A stretch of 64,000 nt of DNA, from positions 992,001 through 1,056,000 of the forward strand of contig NZ_CP020777.1 of the NCBI RefSeq assembly GCF_002101315.1, given 5' to 3'. The notes beneath the pieces are model-generated. The model had not been told where the DNA came from, searched no databases, and saw only the letters and a list, made by a program, of their open reading frames with translations. This document shows positions 27,196-35,294 of this stretch, in pieces. Source of the stretch: Candidatus Pelagibacter sp. RS39. Lineage in GTDB: Bacteria > Pseudomonadota > Alphaproteobacteria > Pelagibacterales > Pelagibacteraceae. Position 1 is the stretch's first letter. Each line of letters begins with the position of its first letter. Made by a program: the position numbers and the translations under genes.

Positions 27196-27507
27196 TCATT
27201 TTTCGCTATCTATAATTTTGACATCGTTTGTAAGAATTTTTTCTTTTGTGAAGTCAATAATTTCAATTTCATTAATATTCTTTAGGGTTAACTTATCTTC
27301 AAAATAAAGATTTTGATAACTAAGTAGTTTTTCTGAGGAGCTTAAATAATCAAATTCAAGTTTTACATTATCTAATTCTAAATTTAAATTGAGTATATTC
27401 TCTTTTAAACTAAACAATTCTTCATCAATTTTCTTCGTAGAATTTTTTATAAAAGAGGTGATTACAATAAGTGAAAAAATTAAACTAATAGTTAACATTT
27501 TTTTCAT
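27196..27507 (-). CDS. ftsL: FtsL-like cell division protein
   Basis: This 103-residue bitopic protein has one TM helix (about 4-20), then a leucine-rich coiled coil (about 30-75, [29 protein letters not shown]). That is the FtsL/FtsB layout. Sequence is weakly conserved, so the call rests on topology and position between rsmH and ftsI, where ftsL is nearly always found. It overlaps rsmH by 4 bp. Confidence 0.8.
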   Translation of the reverse strand: MKKMLTISLIFSLIVITSFIKNSTKKIDEELFSLKENILNLNLELDNVKLEFDYLSSSEKLLSYQNLYFEDKLTLKNINEIEIIDFTKEKILTNDVKIIDSEK

Positions 27508-28514
27508 AAGTTCAGTCCAAGATTTTCGATTTCTATTAAATCTTTAAATTTTTCCAAGATATCGGTTTTAAAATCATAAAAATTTTCCTTTTTTATTAAG
27601 CACCTTAATTTTGCAGACCTAGAAGGAGGGTTTTCTTTTAGTTCTAGACTTGATGGCACTATTGGCTTTTTTTGATGTAAGTTAAATAAGACTTCTTCTT
27701 GTATTTCCTCAGGTTGGTATCTAGATACACTTTTATGTTCTGAGAGACTTCTAAAGAAATATTTTACAATTTTATCCTCTAAAGAATGAAAAGTTACAAT
27801 AACCAAAATACCATCTTTTTTTAAAACTTTAGCTGCTTGGATCATTCCATGAATTAATTCACTTATTTCTTTGTTAACAAAAATTCTTAATGCCTGAAAA
27901 ACTTTTGTTGCAGAATGAATTTTTTTATTATTTCTTTTTTTTGATTTTTCAATAATTTTTACTAAATGAGGGGTATCTATTTCTTTTAACAATCTGTCTT
28001 TAAGAATATTTTTAACGATTAATTTTGCATCTCTTTCATCGCCAAAAGATTTGAAGATTTTAACAAGGCTTTTTCCATCTAATTTATTTATTGCTTCTTT
28101 AGCTGAAAATTCATTTAAACCCATCCTCATATCTAATGATCCACTAGAATTAAAAGATAATCCTTTTTTTGGATCTTTAATTTGCGTAAATGAATAACCT
28201 AAATCGAATAATACACCTCTGATATTTTCATTTTTGAGTTTTAAATTTCCTAATTTACTAAAATTTAAATTCTTAAAGATAAATCGATCTGGAAATTCTT
28301 TTTTAATTTCTTTTGCAACTTTAAAACTTTCTGAATCTCTATCAAAACCAATTACTTTGTTGTCTTTATTCTTAAGAATTTCTCGAGTGTAGCCGCCTTG
28401 ACCGAAAGTACAATCAATAAATGTGCCACCATATTGAGGGGAAATAATGCTAATAATTTCTTTTAGCAGTACTGGATAATGTTTTGTTTTATCCTGTACT
28501 ATGGTGGCTTCCAT
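27504..28514 (-). CDS. rsmH: 16S rRNA (cytosine(1402)-N4)-methyltransferase
   Basis: RsmH (MraW) methylates C1402 in the ribosomal P site, using SAM. The 336-residue protein shows [10 protein letters not shown], the SAM motif [14 protein letters not shown] (about 35-48), [18 protein letters not shown], and the C-terminal [15 protein letters not shown] block. In most dcw clusters it directly follows mraZ; here ftsZ lies between them. Confidence 0.96.
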   Translation of the reverse strand: MEATIVQDKTKHYPVLLKEIISIISPQYGGTFIDCTFGQGGYTREILKNKDNKVIGFDRDSESFKVAKEIKKEFPDRFIFKNLNFSKLGNLKLKNENIRGVLFDLGYSFTQIKDPKKGLSFNSSGSLDMRMGLNEFSAKEAINKLDGKSLVKIFKSFGDERDAKLIVKNILKDRLLKEIDTPHLVKIIEKSKKRNNKKIHSATKVFQALRIFVNKEISELIHGMIQAAKVLKKDGILVIVTFHSLEDKIVKYFFRSLSEHKSVSRYQPEEIQEEVLFNLHQKKPIVPSSLELKENPPSRSAKLRCLIKKENFYDFKTDILEKFKDLIEIENLGLNL

Positions 28515-28532
28515 TTATTTTTACGAAGACCA

Positions 28533-29999
28533 TTAATTTTTTTGTCTTCTTAAAAATGCTGGTATCTCTAAATCATCCTCCTGATCATCATTATCCTGAG
28601 ATAACAAATTTTCTGGGGAAGATGTTTCGTTATGAGAACTAAATAAGTCTGGTGCATCCCTATCTACTCCAAACTCTTTTAAATCATCTTTTATCTCATC
28701 TTCTAGAGTTGATTCTCCAACAGCTTCTTGTGTGAAAGAACTTTCCTCATCCTCTTTAGTGTTTTCAACTAAGCTTTCAACTTGTTGATTCTTTAATAGT
28801 TCCTCATGATATTGGTCATTGATTTGATTGATATTTTGATTTGCAACAGTCTCACTTAGATTTTCAGTGGTAATTTCATTCTCTAATTTTAGAGCATTGG
28901 CCCCACTTGAAATAGGAGCGCTATTTGAAAAATTAAAAGAAGTATTAGATCCTAAATTGGAAAAATCAGAATATCCAGGATTTCTATTTTGTATCCTGTG
29001 TACCATATTGATAACTGATTTTGTTTCAGGTTGTTGTCCATCTAAAGCAGTTGCAACAATTGATACTCTTATTTTACCTTCAAGAGATGGGTCGGTTATT
29101 GCACCAATAATAACTTCAGCATCAGCCTCTACTTCAGATCTTATTTTGTTAACTACTTCGTCAACTTCAAATAATTTAAGATCTTTACCACCTGTAATAT
29201 TGACAAGTAATCCCTTAGCACCTTTAAGAGTATAGTCATCAATTAAAGGGTTGCTAATTGCCATCTCTGTAGCTTTCATAGATCTACCTTCTCCTTCGGC
29301 TTCTCCTGTACCCATCATGGCCTTACCCATAGATGCCATAACTGTTTCGACATCTGCAAAATCTAAATTGATTATTCCAGGTCTTACCATCAGATCTGTA
29401 ACACTTTGCACACCATGCATTAAAACATTATTTGATAAATTGAACGACTCCTCAAATGTAGTTTGTTCATTCGCTATCTTAAATAAATTTTGATTGGGAA
29501 TTACTATTATAGTGTCTACATGTTTTCTTAATTCCTCAAGACCAATTTGAGCTCTTCTCATTCTTGAGGGACCTTCATATAAAAATGGTAGTGTAACTAC
29601 CCCAACAGTTAAAATATTTAATTCTTTTGCAGCTCTTGCAATAACATGTGCAGCACCAGTTCCTGTTCCACCACCCATTCCAGCGGCTATAAAAACCATA
29701 TTTGCACCTTGTAAAACATTAATGATATCATTTAAAGACTCATCAGCTGCAGCTTGTCCAATGTCAATTTTTGCACCCGCTCCTAAGCCTTTAGTTAAAT
29801 TTAAACCAATTTGTATTTTTGATTTTGCTTTACTATGTTTGAGATCTTGTGCATCAGTGTTAACAGCAATGAATTCAACACCTTGCATTCCATTTTCAAT
29901 CATCTCATTAATAGCATTTCCGCCTGCACCACCAACGCCCATTACTAAAAGTCTAGGTTGTAATTCTTTTATCTCTGGCGTTTTAAAGTTAATTGTCAT
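28533..29999 (-). CDS. ftsZ: Cell division GTPase FtsZ
   Basis: FtsZ is the tubulin-like GTPase of the division ring. I set the start at ATG 29999 ([13 protein letters not shown]), giving 488 residues. It is preceded by a GGGGGA ribosome-binding site 5-6 bases upstream. The frame stays open to 30167, but that extension lies inside mraZ and has no family sequence. Landmarks: [20 protein letters not shown], the GTP signature [13 protein letters not shown], and FADVETVM. After about residue 320 comes a long acidic linker, then the C-terminal conserved peptide EIPAFLRRQ, which contacts FtsA and other partners. Its position behind mraZ is unusual; the normal place is between ftsA and lpxC. Confidence 0.97.
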   Translation of the reverse strand: MTINFKTPEIKELQPRLLVMGVGGAGGNAINEMIENGMQGVEFIAVNTDAQDLKHSKAKSKIQIGLNLTKGLGAGAKIDIGQAAADESLNDIINVLQGANMVFIAAGMGGGTGTGAAHVIARAAKELNILTVGVVTLPFLYEGPSRMRRAQIGLEELRKHVDTIIVIPNQNLFKIANEQTTFEESFNLSNNVLMHGVQSVTDLMVRPGIINLDFADVETVMASMGKAMMGTGEAEGEGRSMKATEMAISNPLIDDYTLKGAKGLLVNITGGKDLKLFEVDEVVNKIRSEVEADAEVIIGAITDPSLEGKIRVSIVATALDGQQPETKSVINMVHRIQNRNPGYSDFSNLGSNTSFNFSNSAPISSGANALKLENEITTENLSETVANQNINQINDQYHEELLKNQQVESLVENTKEDEESSFTQEAVGESTLEDEIKDDLKEFGVDRDAPDLFSSHNETSSPENLLSQDNDDQEDDLEIPAFLRRQKN

Positions 30000-30024
30000 T
30001 TTGTTATCCCCCGTTATTTTTAAG

Positions 30025-30468
30025 TTAATGCTCCCATTTAAGACCGGCACGATTAAAATTTGCTTTTCTTCTTGCAGTGACCTTAAATTTTTCAAAAATT
30101 GTTGGTTCCCATATTTGAAAAGTTTTTCCCTGACCAACAAACACCATGCTATTTTTAATTTTTGCATGTTTTAGTAATTTTGGCGTAAGTGAAATTCTTC
30201 CCTCACTGTCAAATTGTAAATTTATGCTTTCTGATAATATTGATGTTGCAAAAAAATCCCTTTTTTCTTCAAATGGATTTAGGGTATCTATTGAATTTGA
30301 AATTTTCTCAATTCTATCTTGAGGCCACGCCTCTATTGATTGATTGTTAAATGATGGATAACAAATAACTCCATTATATCCTAAATTAGATAAATAAGAT
30401 CTAAAGCTCGCCGGCACTGACACCCTTCCTTTTTTGTCTAATTTGTTTTCGTAGGTTGATAAAAACAT
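30025..30468 (-). CDS. mraZ: Transcriptional regulator MraZ
   Basis: MraZ is a DNA-binding repressor of the dcw cluster. The 147-residue protein has two SpoVT/AbrB-like repeats: N-terminal [14 protein letters not shown] (about 11-24), and the second at about 84-98, [17 protein letters not shown]. It is the first gene of the cluster, 25 bp before ftsZ. Its promoter region holds three TGGG boxes at 10-bp spacing (30498-30521), the known MraZ target type, so it likely regulates itself and, here, ftsZ directly. Confidence 0.95.
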   Translation of the reverse strand: MFLSTYENKLDKKGRVSVPASFRSYLSNLGYNGVICYPSFNNQSIEAWPQDRIEKISNSIDTLNPFEEKRDFFATSILSESINLQFDSEGRISLTPKLLKHAKIKNSMVFVGQGKTFQIWEPTIFEKFKVTARRKANFNRAGLKWEH

Positions 30469-30497
30469 AAACCATATTTTCCTTTATCCCCTTTATA

Positions 30498-30540
30498 TGG
30501 GAATATGTGGGATATTATGGGTTTTCAAGCAAGGTGTCAA
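30498..30540 (-). promoter_or_regulatory. mraZ promoter with three MraZ-type TGGG boxes
   Basis: Read on the plus strand, TGGG occurs at 30498, 30508 and 30518, exactly 10 bp apart, as in TGGGN-N5 MraZ operators. On the minus (coding) strand a perfect -35 TTGACA lies at 30535-30540. A -10 candidate TAATAT (30512-30517) follows at 17-bp spacing; CATAAT (30514-30519) at 15 bp is the alternative. The boxes overlap the -10 and the start region, which fits repression. I do not recall the box orientation relative to mraZ in E. coli well enough to compare it. Confidence 0.75.
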
Positions 30541-30622
30541 TAGATACAATTTAGAGTTTAAACAAGCAATTTTAGCTAATTTATTTTATAAATTGTTGAT
30601 AGTTTAAATATAAGAAGAATTT

Positions 30623-30975
30623 GCCAGACAAACTATAAGCCGGGTTCTGTCATTTAAACCTATCATTTCTCTAGGTTTGAAATCACTTCCAAACTCAAGC
30701 GACTAACCCAGGTGACTAGCCAAGAATTGCTTTTAGTTTTTCAACAGTGTCACCTCTACTTAGTCTTGCTCCCAGTGGGGTTTTCCAGCGTTCATTGTTA
30801 CCAATAGAACCGGTGTGCTCTTACCACACCTTTTCACCCTTGCCATGTTATGGCGGTTTATTTTCTGTGGCACTATCCCTAGGGTTGCCCCCGCCAGGTA
30901 TTACCTGGCACTGTATCCTTGCGGAGCCCGGACTTTCCTCTTTAATTAATTAAAGCGATAAGTCGTTTATCTGGC
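30623..30975 (-). ncRNA. rnpB: RNase P RNA, bacterial type A
   Basis: This is the catalytic RNA that matures tRNA 5' ends. On the minus strand it starts GCCAGATAAACG and ends GTCTGGC, which pair as P1. The universal GAGGAAAGTCCGGGCTCC block lies near the 5' end, GGGGGCAACCC and GGTAAGAGCACACCGG in the middle, and CAGAACCCGGCTTA near the 3' end. The length of about 353 nt fits the ancestral type. It is divergent from nothing close and lies between mraZ and the amidase gene. Confidence 0.95.
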
Positions 30976-31025
30976 TAAATCAATTTATTACTAAATTAAA
31001 TTTTTTCAACAATAATTAATTGAAA

Positions 31026-31751
31026 TTATAGCAAGTTTTTACTTAAAATTAGGCATTCTTGATCGGTAATCCCATTAACTAATCCTTGTCTAAATCTACG
31101 TTGAAATGCTTTGACTAAAAGTTTTTTTTTATCAATTGAGCTTTTTGATTGAACACTTGTATAACCAATCTTGCGGAGATTCCTAAAAAATTTATTTTCA
31201 TCTAACAAATTTATTTTTTTAAGTCTGAATTGTTTAAGTTTTTTTTCATCTAATTTATGCCAGTGTGCAAGTTTAAACTTTGCCAGTTCTTTCCATGGAA
31301 ATTTTTCTCCTGGATCTTTTTTACGATTTGGGGCAATATCTGAATGTCCTAAAATATTCTTACAATTTATTCTGTATCTTTTTGTCAAAAATCTTAAGAG
31401 TTTTTTAACTGAACTCATCTGTTTATTAGGAAATTTCTCGTATAAGTTTTCATGACCAGAATTTTGTATTTCAACACCAATTGAGTAACGATTTAGAGAT
31501 TGAATATTTTTCCAATTTGATTTTCCTGCATGCCAAGCCTCATAAAGGTCTGGTACTAAATTAATTATTTTTCCATCTTTTTTAATAAAGTAATGAGCGC
31601 TAACTTTTGACTTATAATCGGTTAATCTATTTAAGGCTGACAGCTCATTTTTCATCCCTGTGTAATGGACAATTATATATTTAATGTTTTTTTTTTGTCT
31701 TTTAGGCGTGTTAAAATTTGGAGAATAATTTTGTGTTATTTTAAGCCACAT
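31026..31751 (-). CDS. N-acetylmuramoyl-L-alanine amidase, AmiD-like
   Basis: This zinc amidase cleaves MurNAc-L-Ala bonds in peptidoglycan or anhydro-muropeptides. The Ami_2 domain spans about residues 22-165. Zinc ligands are His in IIVHYTG, His in GHSDIAPNRKKDPG and the Asp just after it; WHAGKSNW is also conserved. The C-terminal 55 residues (KIGY..., LLVKAFQRRFRQG) look like a PG-binding-1 domain, as in AmiD. There is no signal peptide or lipobox in the predicted start, unlike E. coli AmiD, so a cytoplasmic AmpD-like recycling role is possible. Confidence 0.87.
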   Translation of the reverse strand: MWLKITQNYSPNFNTPKRQKKNIKYIIVHYTGMKNELSALNRLTDYKSKVSAHYFIKKDGKIINLVPDLYEAWHAGKSNWKNIQSLNRYSIGVEIQNSGHENLYEKFPNKQMSSVKKLLRFLTKRYRINCKNILGHSDIAPNRKKDPGEKFPWKELAKFKLAHWHKLDEKKLKQFRLKKINLLDENKFFRNLRKIGYTSVQSKSSIDKKKLLVKAFQRRFRQGLVNGITDQECLILSKNLL

Positions 31752-31816
31752 TTAAGCTATAATTTTGATTAATTCCTATTTTATTTTGTTTCTCATTGTA
31801 ATATACAAGATCAACA

Positions 31817-32605
31817 ATGATTAAGAAAATTATAGTTATAATAATTACAACTTTTACGTTAGTTTCAAATTTGCAAGCTGGTTCAGACGGTGAGTTAATT
31901 TTAAAAAAAAATGAACCATCTGAAATAAAAGACTGTTCAGAAACTTTTAATAAAGCTTCTTTCGCACTTAATCAAGGATTAGATAAAATTATTTTTAAAC
32001 CAGTTGCAAGTGTTTATAGATTAATGCCTTCGCCAGTAAAAACTGGGGTAAGTAATTCATTAAATAACCTTGGTAATTTAGTTACAATCCCCAATAATCT
32101 TTTACAGGGAGATTTTGCCTTAGCGGGAATAAATTCTGGAAGATTTGTAATAAATACGACAGTTGGAATTTTAGGTTTGTTTGATGTTGCATCATACCTA
32201 GGATTTGAAGAATACACAAAAGAGGATTATGGACAAAGTCTTGCAGTGCACGGGGTAGGACCGGGATGCTATTTAGTGCTGCCAGTATTAGGACCTAGTA
32301 CTGCTAGAGATACTGTTGCTTCGCTTGCCAATTTTTATGGTGGTGATGCTTGGTATAATGTAACCGTAAGAAATGACACACAATACTTTAGAGATGTAGA
32401 TTATTATTCATCTAAAGTTACAAGTGGAGTTGATTTTAGGGCTAAAAACTTCGACTCAATTGAAAATCTTGAAAAAAACTCACTTGATTTTTATGCATCT
32501 GTAAAAAGTCTTTATCTCCAAGATAGACAACAAAGAATCTTGAATAGTCAAAAAATTATTGAAACTCAAGATGATAGTGATTGGGAAGAAATAGAAACAC
32601 AATAA
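31817..32605 (+). CDS. mlaA: MlaA/VacJ-family outer membrane lipid asymmetry protein
   Basis: MlaA removes mislocalised phospholipid from the outer leaflet and passes it to MlaC. The 262-residue protein has a signal peptide (1 to about 21, ending LQA). No lipobox cysteine follows it directly, so it may not be lipidated. Family blocks: FNKASFALNQGLDKIIFKPVA (about 43-63), NLGNLVTIPNNLLQGD, TTVGILGLFDVAS, and YGQSLAVHGVGPGCYLVLPVLGPS (about 136-159). The hydrophobic ring segment is recognisable. mlaC follows 12 bp later; the MlaFEDB transporter is not in this window. Confidence 0.92.
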   Translation: MIKKIIVIIITTFTLVSNLQAGSDGELILKKNEPSEIKDCSETFNKASFALNQGLDKIIFKPVASVYRLMPSPVKTGVSNSLNNLGNLVTIPNNLLQGDFALAGINSGRFVINTTVGILGLFDVASYLGFEEYTKEDYGQSLAVHGVGPGCYLVLPVLGPSTARDTVASLANFYGGDAWYNVTVRNDTQYFRDVDYYSSKVTSGVDFRAKNFDSIENLEKNSLDFYASVKSLYLQDRQQRILNSQKIIETQDDSDWEEIETQ

Positions 32606-32617
32606 TTTCATTAGCAA

Positions 32618-33208
32618 ATGATGAAAAAAAAATTGTTAGTATTTTTAATTGTTTATTTTTCAATTATTTCAGTCTCATTTTCAATTGAACCAGACATTTT
32701 TGTTCAGTCTACCGTTAACAGGGCTTCAAAATTACTAGGTGAAGATATATCTAAAGATGAAAAAATAGAAAAGCTTAAGTTAATTGCTAAAGAGACAGTT
32801 GATATTAAAGGCATTGGTTTTTATACTCTTGGCGCAAAAAGAAAAACTATAAATGAAGAAGAAAAACTTAAATACTCTCAATTATTTGAAGAATATTTTT
32901 TAAAAAGTTTTTCTAGTAGACTAGCAGAATACACGAACCCCGAAATTGACGTAACAAATAAAGAAAAAATTAGTGAAAACTACACTATTGTAAACAGTAT
33001 CCTAAAAGCGACCAAAGAAAGACCTGAAATAAATATTGATTGGAGGATTTATACAAAAGATCCTGATAATCCTCTAATAAGAGATTTAATTATTGAAGGA
33101 CTGAGTTTGGCTAGAACTCAAAAGGAGGAATTTGCTTCAGTTTTAAGTTCTAATGAAAACAACATCGATGCTTTATTTAAAGTTTTAAAAGAATTTGCAG
33201 ATAATTAG
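32618..33208 (+). CDS. mlaC: MlaC-like periplasmic phospholipid-binding protein
   Basis: MlaC shuttles phospholipid between MlaA and the MlaFEDB complex. The 196-residue protein has a signal peptide (about 1-23) and a Tol-Tol-Ttg2 (MlaC) fold: VNRASKLLG, VDIKGIGFYTLG (about 64-75), YSQLFEEYFLKSFSSRLAEY, DWRIYTKDPDNPLIRDLIIEGLSLARTQKEEF. The IRDLxIEGxSLxxTxR block near 150-168 is the family hallmark. It forms a two-gene unit with mlaA. Confidence 0.9.
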   Translation: MMKKKLLVFLIVYFSIISVSFSIEPDIFVQSTVNRASKLLGEDISKDEKIEKLKLIAKETVDIKGIGFYTLGAKRKTINEEEKLKYSQLFEEYFLKSFSSRLAEYTNPEIDVTNKEKISENYTIVNSILKATKERPEINIDWRIYTKDPDNPLIRDLIIEGLSLARTQKEEFASVLSSNENNIDALFKVLKEFADN

Positions 33209-33227
33209 AGTTTTGGCTAAAATAATT

Positions 33228-33304
33228 TGGTGGGCCCGCCAGGACTCGAACCTGGGACCAATACATTATGAGTGTACTGCTCTAACCAACTGAGCTACAG
33301 GCCC
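33228..33304 (-). tRNA. tRNA with CAT anticodon (tRNA-Met, or tRNA-Ile2)
   Basis: The cloverleaf is complete: acceptor GGGCCTG paired with CGGGCCC (one mismatch or weak pair), D-arm GCTC-AGTTGGTTA-GAGC, anticodon loop CTCATAA (anticodon CAT), T-arm CCAGG-TTCGAGT-CCTGG, and encoded CCA at 33228-33230. CAT may be elongator Met or, after lysidine modification, Ile (AUA). I cannot separate these from sequence alone; the initiator is unlikely because the acceptor end is paired. Confidence 0.93.
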
Positions 33305-33463
33305 TTAGATAAAACTAGTTTTTATATCATTAAAAAAGTTAATCAAGCTTGAATGTTTATATTTTGTTTTTGATTGTTTTCACACGTAATTTCATTTGTT
33401 GGTAAATAATTGATAAGTTTTTATTGAATATAAAGTCTTATTTTTTGGTATATAAAAGGTGTA

Positions 33464-34204
33464 ATGAGTTTCAAAAAAAATTTAAGTTATAAAGCTTTTT
33501 CTAAAAGTGAATTTAAAAGTATTAAACATTCAACATACTTTGAAGTTTACGATGAATTATTTTCAAAATATAGAAATAAAAAAATTACGTTTGTTGAAAT
33601 TGGTATTCTAGGTGGTGGATCTTTATTCATGTGGAGAAATTTTTTTGGTCCCAAAGCAAGGATTATAGGAATTGATTTAAACCCGAGTGCAAAAAAGTGG
33701 ACAAAGTATGGATTTGAGATTTTTATTGGTGACCAGTCAGATATTAATTTTTGGAAAAAATTTAAAAAAAAAGTTGGGAAAATAGATATAATTTTAGATG
33801 ATGGAGGACATAGATATATTGATCAGATTACATCAATAGAGTGTATTTTAGACAATATTAAACATAATGGTTTAATTGTTGTAGAGGACACCCATACATC
33901 CTATATGGATGGATTTGGAGATAAAAAATATTCTTTTATAAATTATATCAAAAATAATATTGATAAAATTAATCATAAATCCCACAAACTAAAGAATAGA
34001 AGTTCCAAAGAAAATATTTGGTCAATAAAAGTTTATGAGTCAATAGTTGCAATATTTGTTAAAAGTAAGCAAAAACAAACTAAATCCGAACCGATCACAA
34101 ATAATGGAATTGATGATAATGCAAAAGATTTTAGAGTTGAAAAAAATAAACAAACTAAAAGTTTTAGAAAAATTCTCGACAAAATTAAGAATTATTTCAG
34201 ATAG
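33464..34204 (+). CDS. Class I SAM-dependent methyltransferase, sugar O-methyltransferase-like
   Basis: This 246-residue protein has a Rossmann methyltransferase core: VEIGILGGGSLFMWRNFFG (about 44-62, motif I with glycines), GIDLNPSA (motif II acid), and DIILDDGGHRYIDQ. The DDGGH/DDGSH motif is typical of metal-dependent sugar O-methyltransferases. VVEDTHTSY follows. The C-terminal 45 residues are Lys/Asn/Gln-rich and probably disordered. It is followed 8 bp later by a glycosyltransferase-like gene. The pair sits between two tRNA genes and likely modifies a surface polysaccharide; the substrate is unknown. Confidence 0.8.
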   Translation: MSFKKNLSYKAFSKSEFKSIKHSTYFEVYDELFSKYRNKKITFVEIGILGGGSLFMWRNFFGPKARIIGIDLNPSAKKWTKYGFEIFIGDQSDINFWKKFKKKVGKIDIILDDGGHRYIDQITSIECILDNIKHNGLIVVEDTHTSYMDGFGDKKYSFINYIKNNIDKINHKSHKLKNRSSKENIWSIKVYESIVAIFVKSKQKQTKSEPITNNGIDDNAKDFRVEKNKQTKSFRKILDKIKNYFR

Positions 34205-34212
34205 TTTAAACT

Positions 34213-35205
34213 ATGAAGTTAGTTTTTTTTGCATTTAAACATAGATATAGATATAAGGATTTAAATAACTTTTTACATTCCAGACTTTATGGAAAATATT
34301 TTCTTTTAAATCTAGGTGGACCTTTTAAGCATTTAGTAGCAAAAATTTTATTAAATACACACTTAGGTTTTGCTGTTTCTTGTGATGCAAGACCTTTAAT
34401 AAAAAACAAAAAATCTGGCATTAACTTTTTCATAAGAGGCACAAATCTTAATATTCCAACTAACTTTAGACATCTTGATAATAATTTTGTGAGTATCAAA
34501 AATCCATTTATTCAAGAAGAAAATATTTTTCAAATTTATCCGATAAATATCCCAAATTCAAAAATTAATTACGAACCGAAGATTATTTTTATAGGAGGTG
34601 CAAACATTGATATAAATGATGAACAAAAAATTCTTTGGGAAAAATGTAAAAAAGAAGTTTTTGATAATTTTACAATTTTAGATAAAAAAAAGTTTTGGAA
34701 AAAGTATTTAGGTGAAAATAATATTGAGGATATATTCATTTTTTACAAAAAATTCAAACTTTTACTAAGATATGAGGTTATAAAATATCTAAAAAAAAAA
34801 TTTGGTAAAAAGTTTATCCTTATTGGAAATGACTGGAAAAATTATTCAATAAACTCTTTACCATCAAATTTTAATCCTAATTATATAAAAAAACTTTACA
34901 AAGGTAATATTTGCCTTGATTTTGGATCGGCTGAAGGAAGCTCGTCTCTCTATTCAAGGTCTAATGGAATCATTGAGGCTGGTGGATTAATTTTACAAAG
35001 TAAGCAAATTGACTCTACGGATATTTGGGGAAATTTAGAAAACAAGATCACATTTAAAAATTTCAATGATTTAGAAGTTGTAATAAATAAACTATTAAAT
35101 AATCAGGATTTATCAAACAATATATTATTAGATATTTTTAAAAACTTTGAAAACAGTAAAAATTTAATCGAAAATAGTTTAGATCAAATATTTAGGGATA
35201 TATAA
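34213..35205 (+). CDS. Glycosyltransferase-like protein (CgeB/GT4-like C-terminal half)
   Basis: This 330-residue protein is not firmly recognised. The C-terminal half (about 195-330) has a GT-B feel: FILIGNDWKNY, GNICLDFGSAEGSSSLYSRSNGIIEAGGLILQSK, then a helical tail. The block with a Ser/Glu-rich stretch, Arg-Ser-Asn-Gly and Glu-Ala-Gly-Gly resembles the nucleotide-sugar binding end of CgeB-type glycosyltransferases. No signal peptide or membrane segment is seen. It forms a two-gene unit with the methyltransferase upstream. Function is inferred as polysaccharide decoration. Confidence 0.6.
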   Translation: MKLVFFAFKHRYRYKDLNNFLHSRLYGKYFLLNLGGPFKHLVAKILLNTHLGFAVSCDARPLIKNKKSGINFFIRGTNLNIPTNFRHLDNNFVSIKNPFIQEENIFQIYPINIPNSKINYEPKIIFIGGANIDINDEQKILWEKCKKEVFDNFTILDKKKFWKKYLGENNIEDIFIFYKKFKLLLRYEVIKYLKKKFGKKFILIGNDWKNYSINSLPSNFNPNYIKKLYKGNICLDFGSAEGSSSLYSRSNGIIEAGGLILQSKQIDSTDIWGNLENKITFKNFNDLEVVINKLLNNQDLSNNILLDIFKNFENSKNLIENSLDQIFRDI

Positions 35206-35216
35206 GTATTTTTATT

Positions 35217-35291
35217 TGGTGGGCCGTGTTGGTTACGCTCCAACTACCCCTGCAATGTCAATGCAGTACTCTACTATTGAGCTAACGGCCC
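35217..35291 (-). tRNA. tRNA-Val(GAC) with atypical D- and T-loops
   Basis: All stems pair: acceptor GGGCCGT/ACGGCCC, D GCTC/GAGT, anticodon CTGCA/TGCAG, T GTTGG/CCAAC. The loop TTGACAT gives anticodon GAC (valine), and CCA is encoded (35217-35219). The D-loop is AATAGTA, without the G18G19 pair of bases. The T-loop is AGCGTAA instead of TTCRANN. G19 and C56 are kept, while 18/55 become A/G and 54/58 are swapped from T/A to A/T. The 5' end lies 3 bp after the rpoD stop codon, so it probably shares the rpoD transcript. Confidence 0.85.
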
Positions 35292-35294
35292 AAA

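Noticed and set aside
30000-30167. Upstream extension of ftsZ to a start at 30167
   Set aside because: It lies inside mraZ, has no FtsZ-like sequence, and ATG 29999 has a strong ribosome-binding site.
30578-30594. AATTTAT/ATAAATT inverted repeat downstream of rnpB as a terminator
   Set aside because: The stem is pure A+T and has no clear U-run after it; in this composition such palindromes are expected by chance.
30747-30953. Open frame of 68 codons on the plus strand inside rnpB
   Set aside because: It is the antisense of the RNase P RNA, whose conserved blocks explain the sequence fully.
35217-35291. tRNA-Val as a pseudogene
   Set aside because: All stems pair, CCA is encoded, and the loop changes include a swapped 54/58 pair and a kept 19/56 pair, which argues for function; still flagged as a finding.
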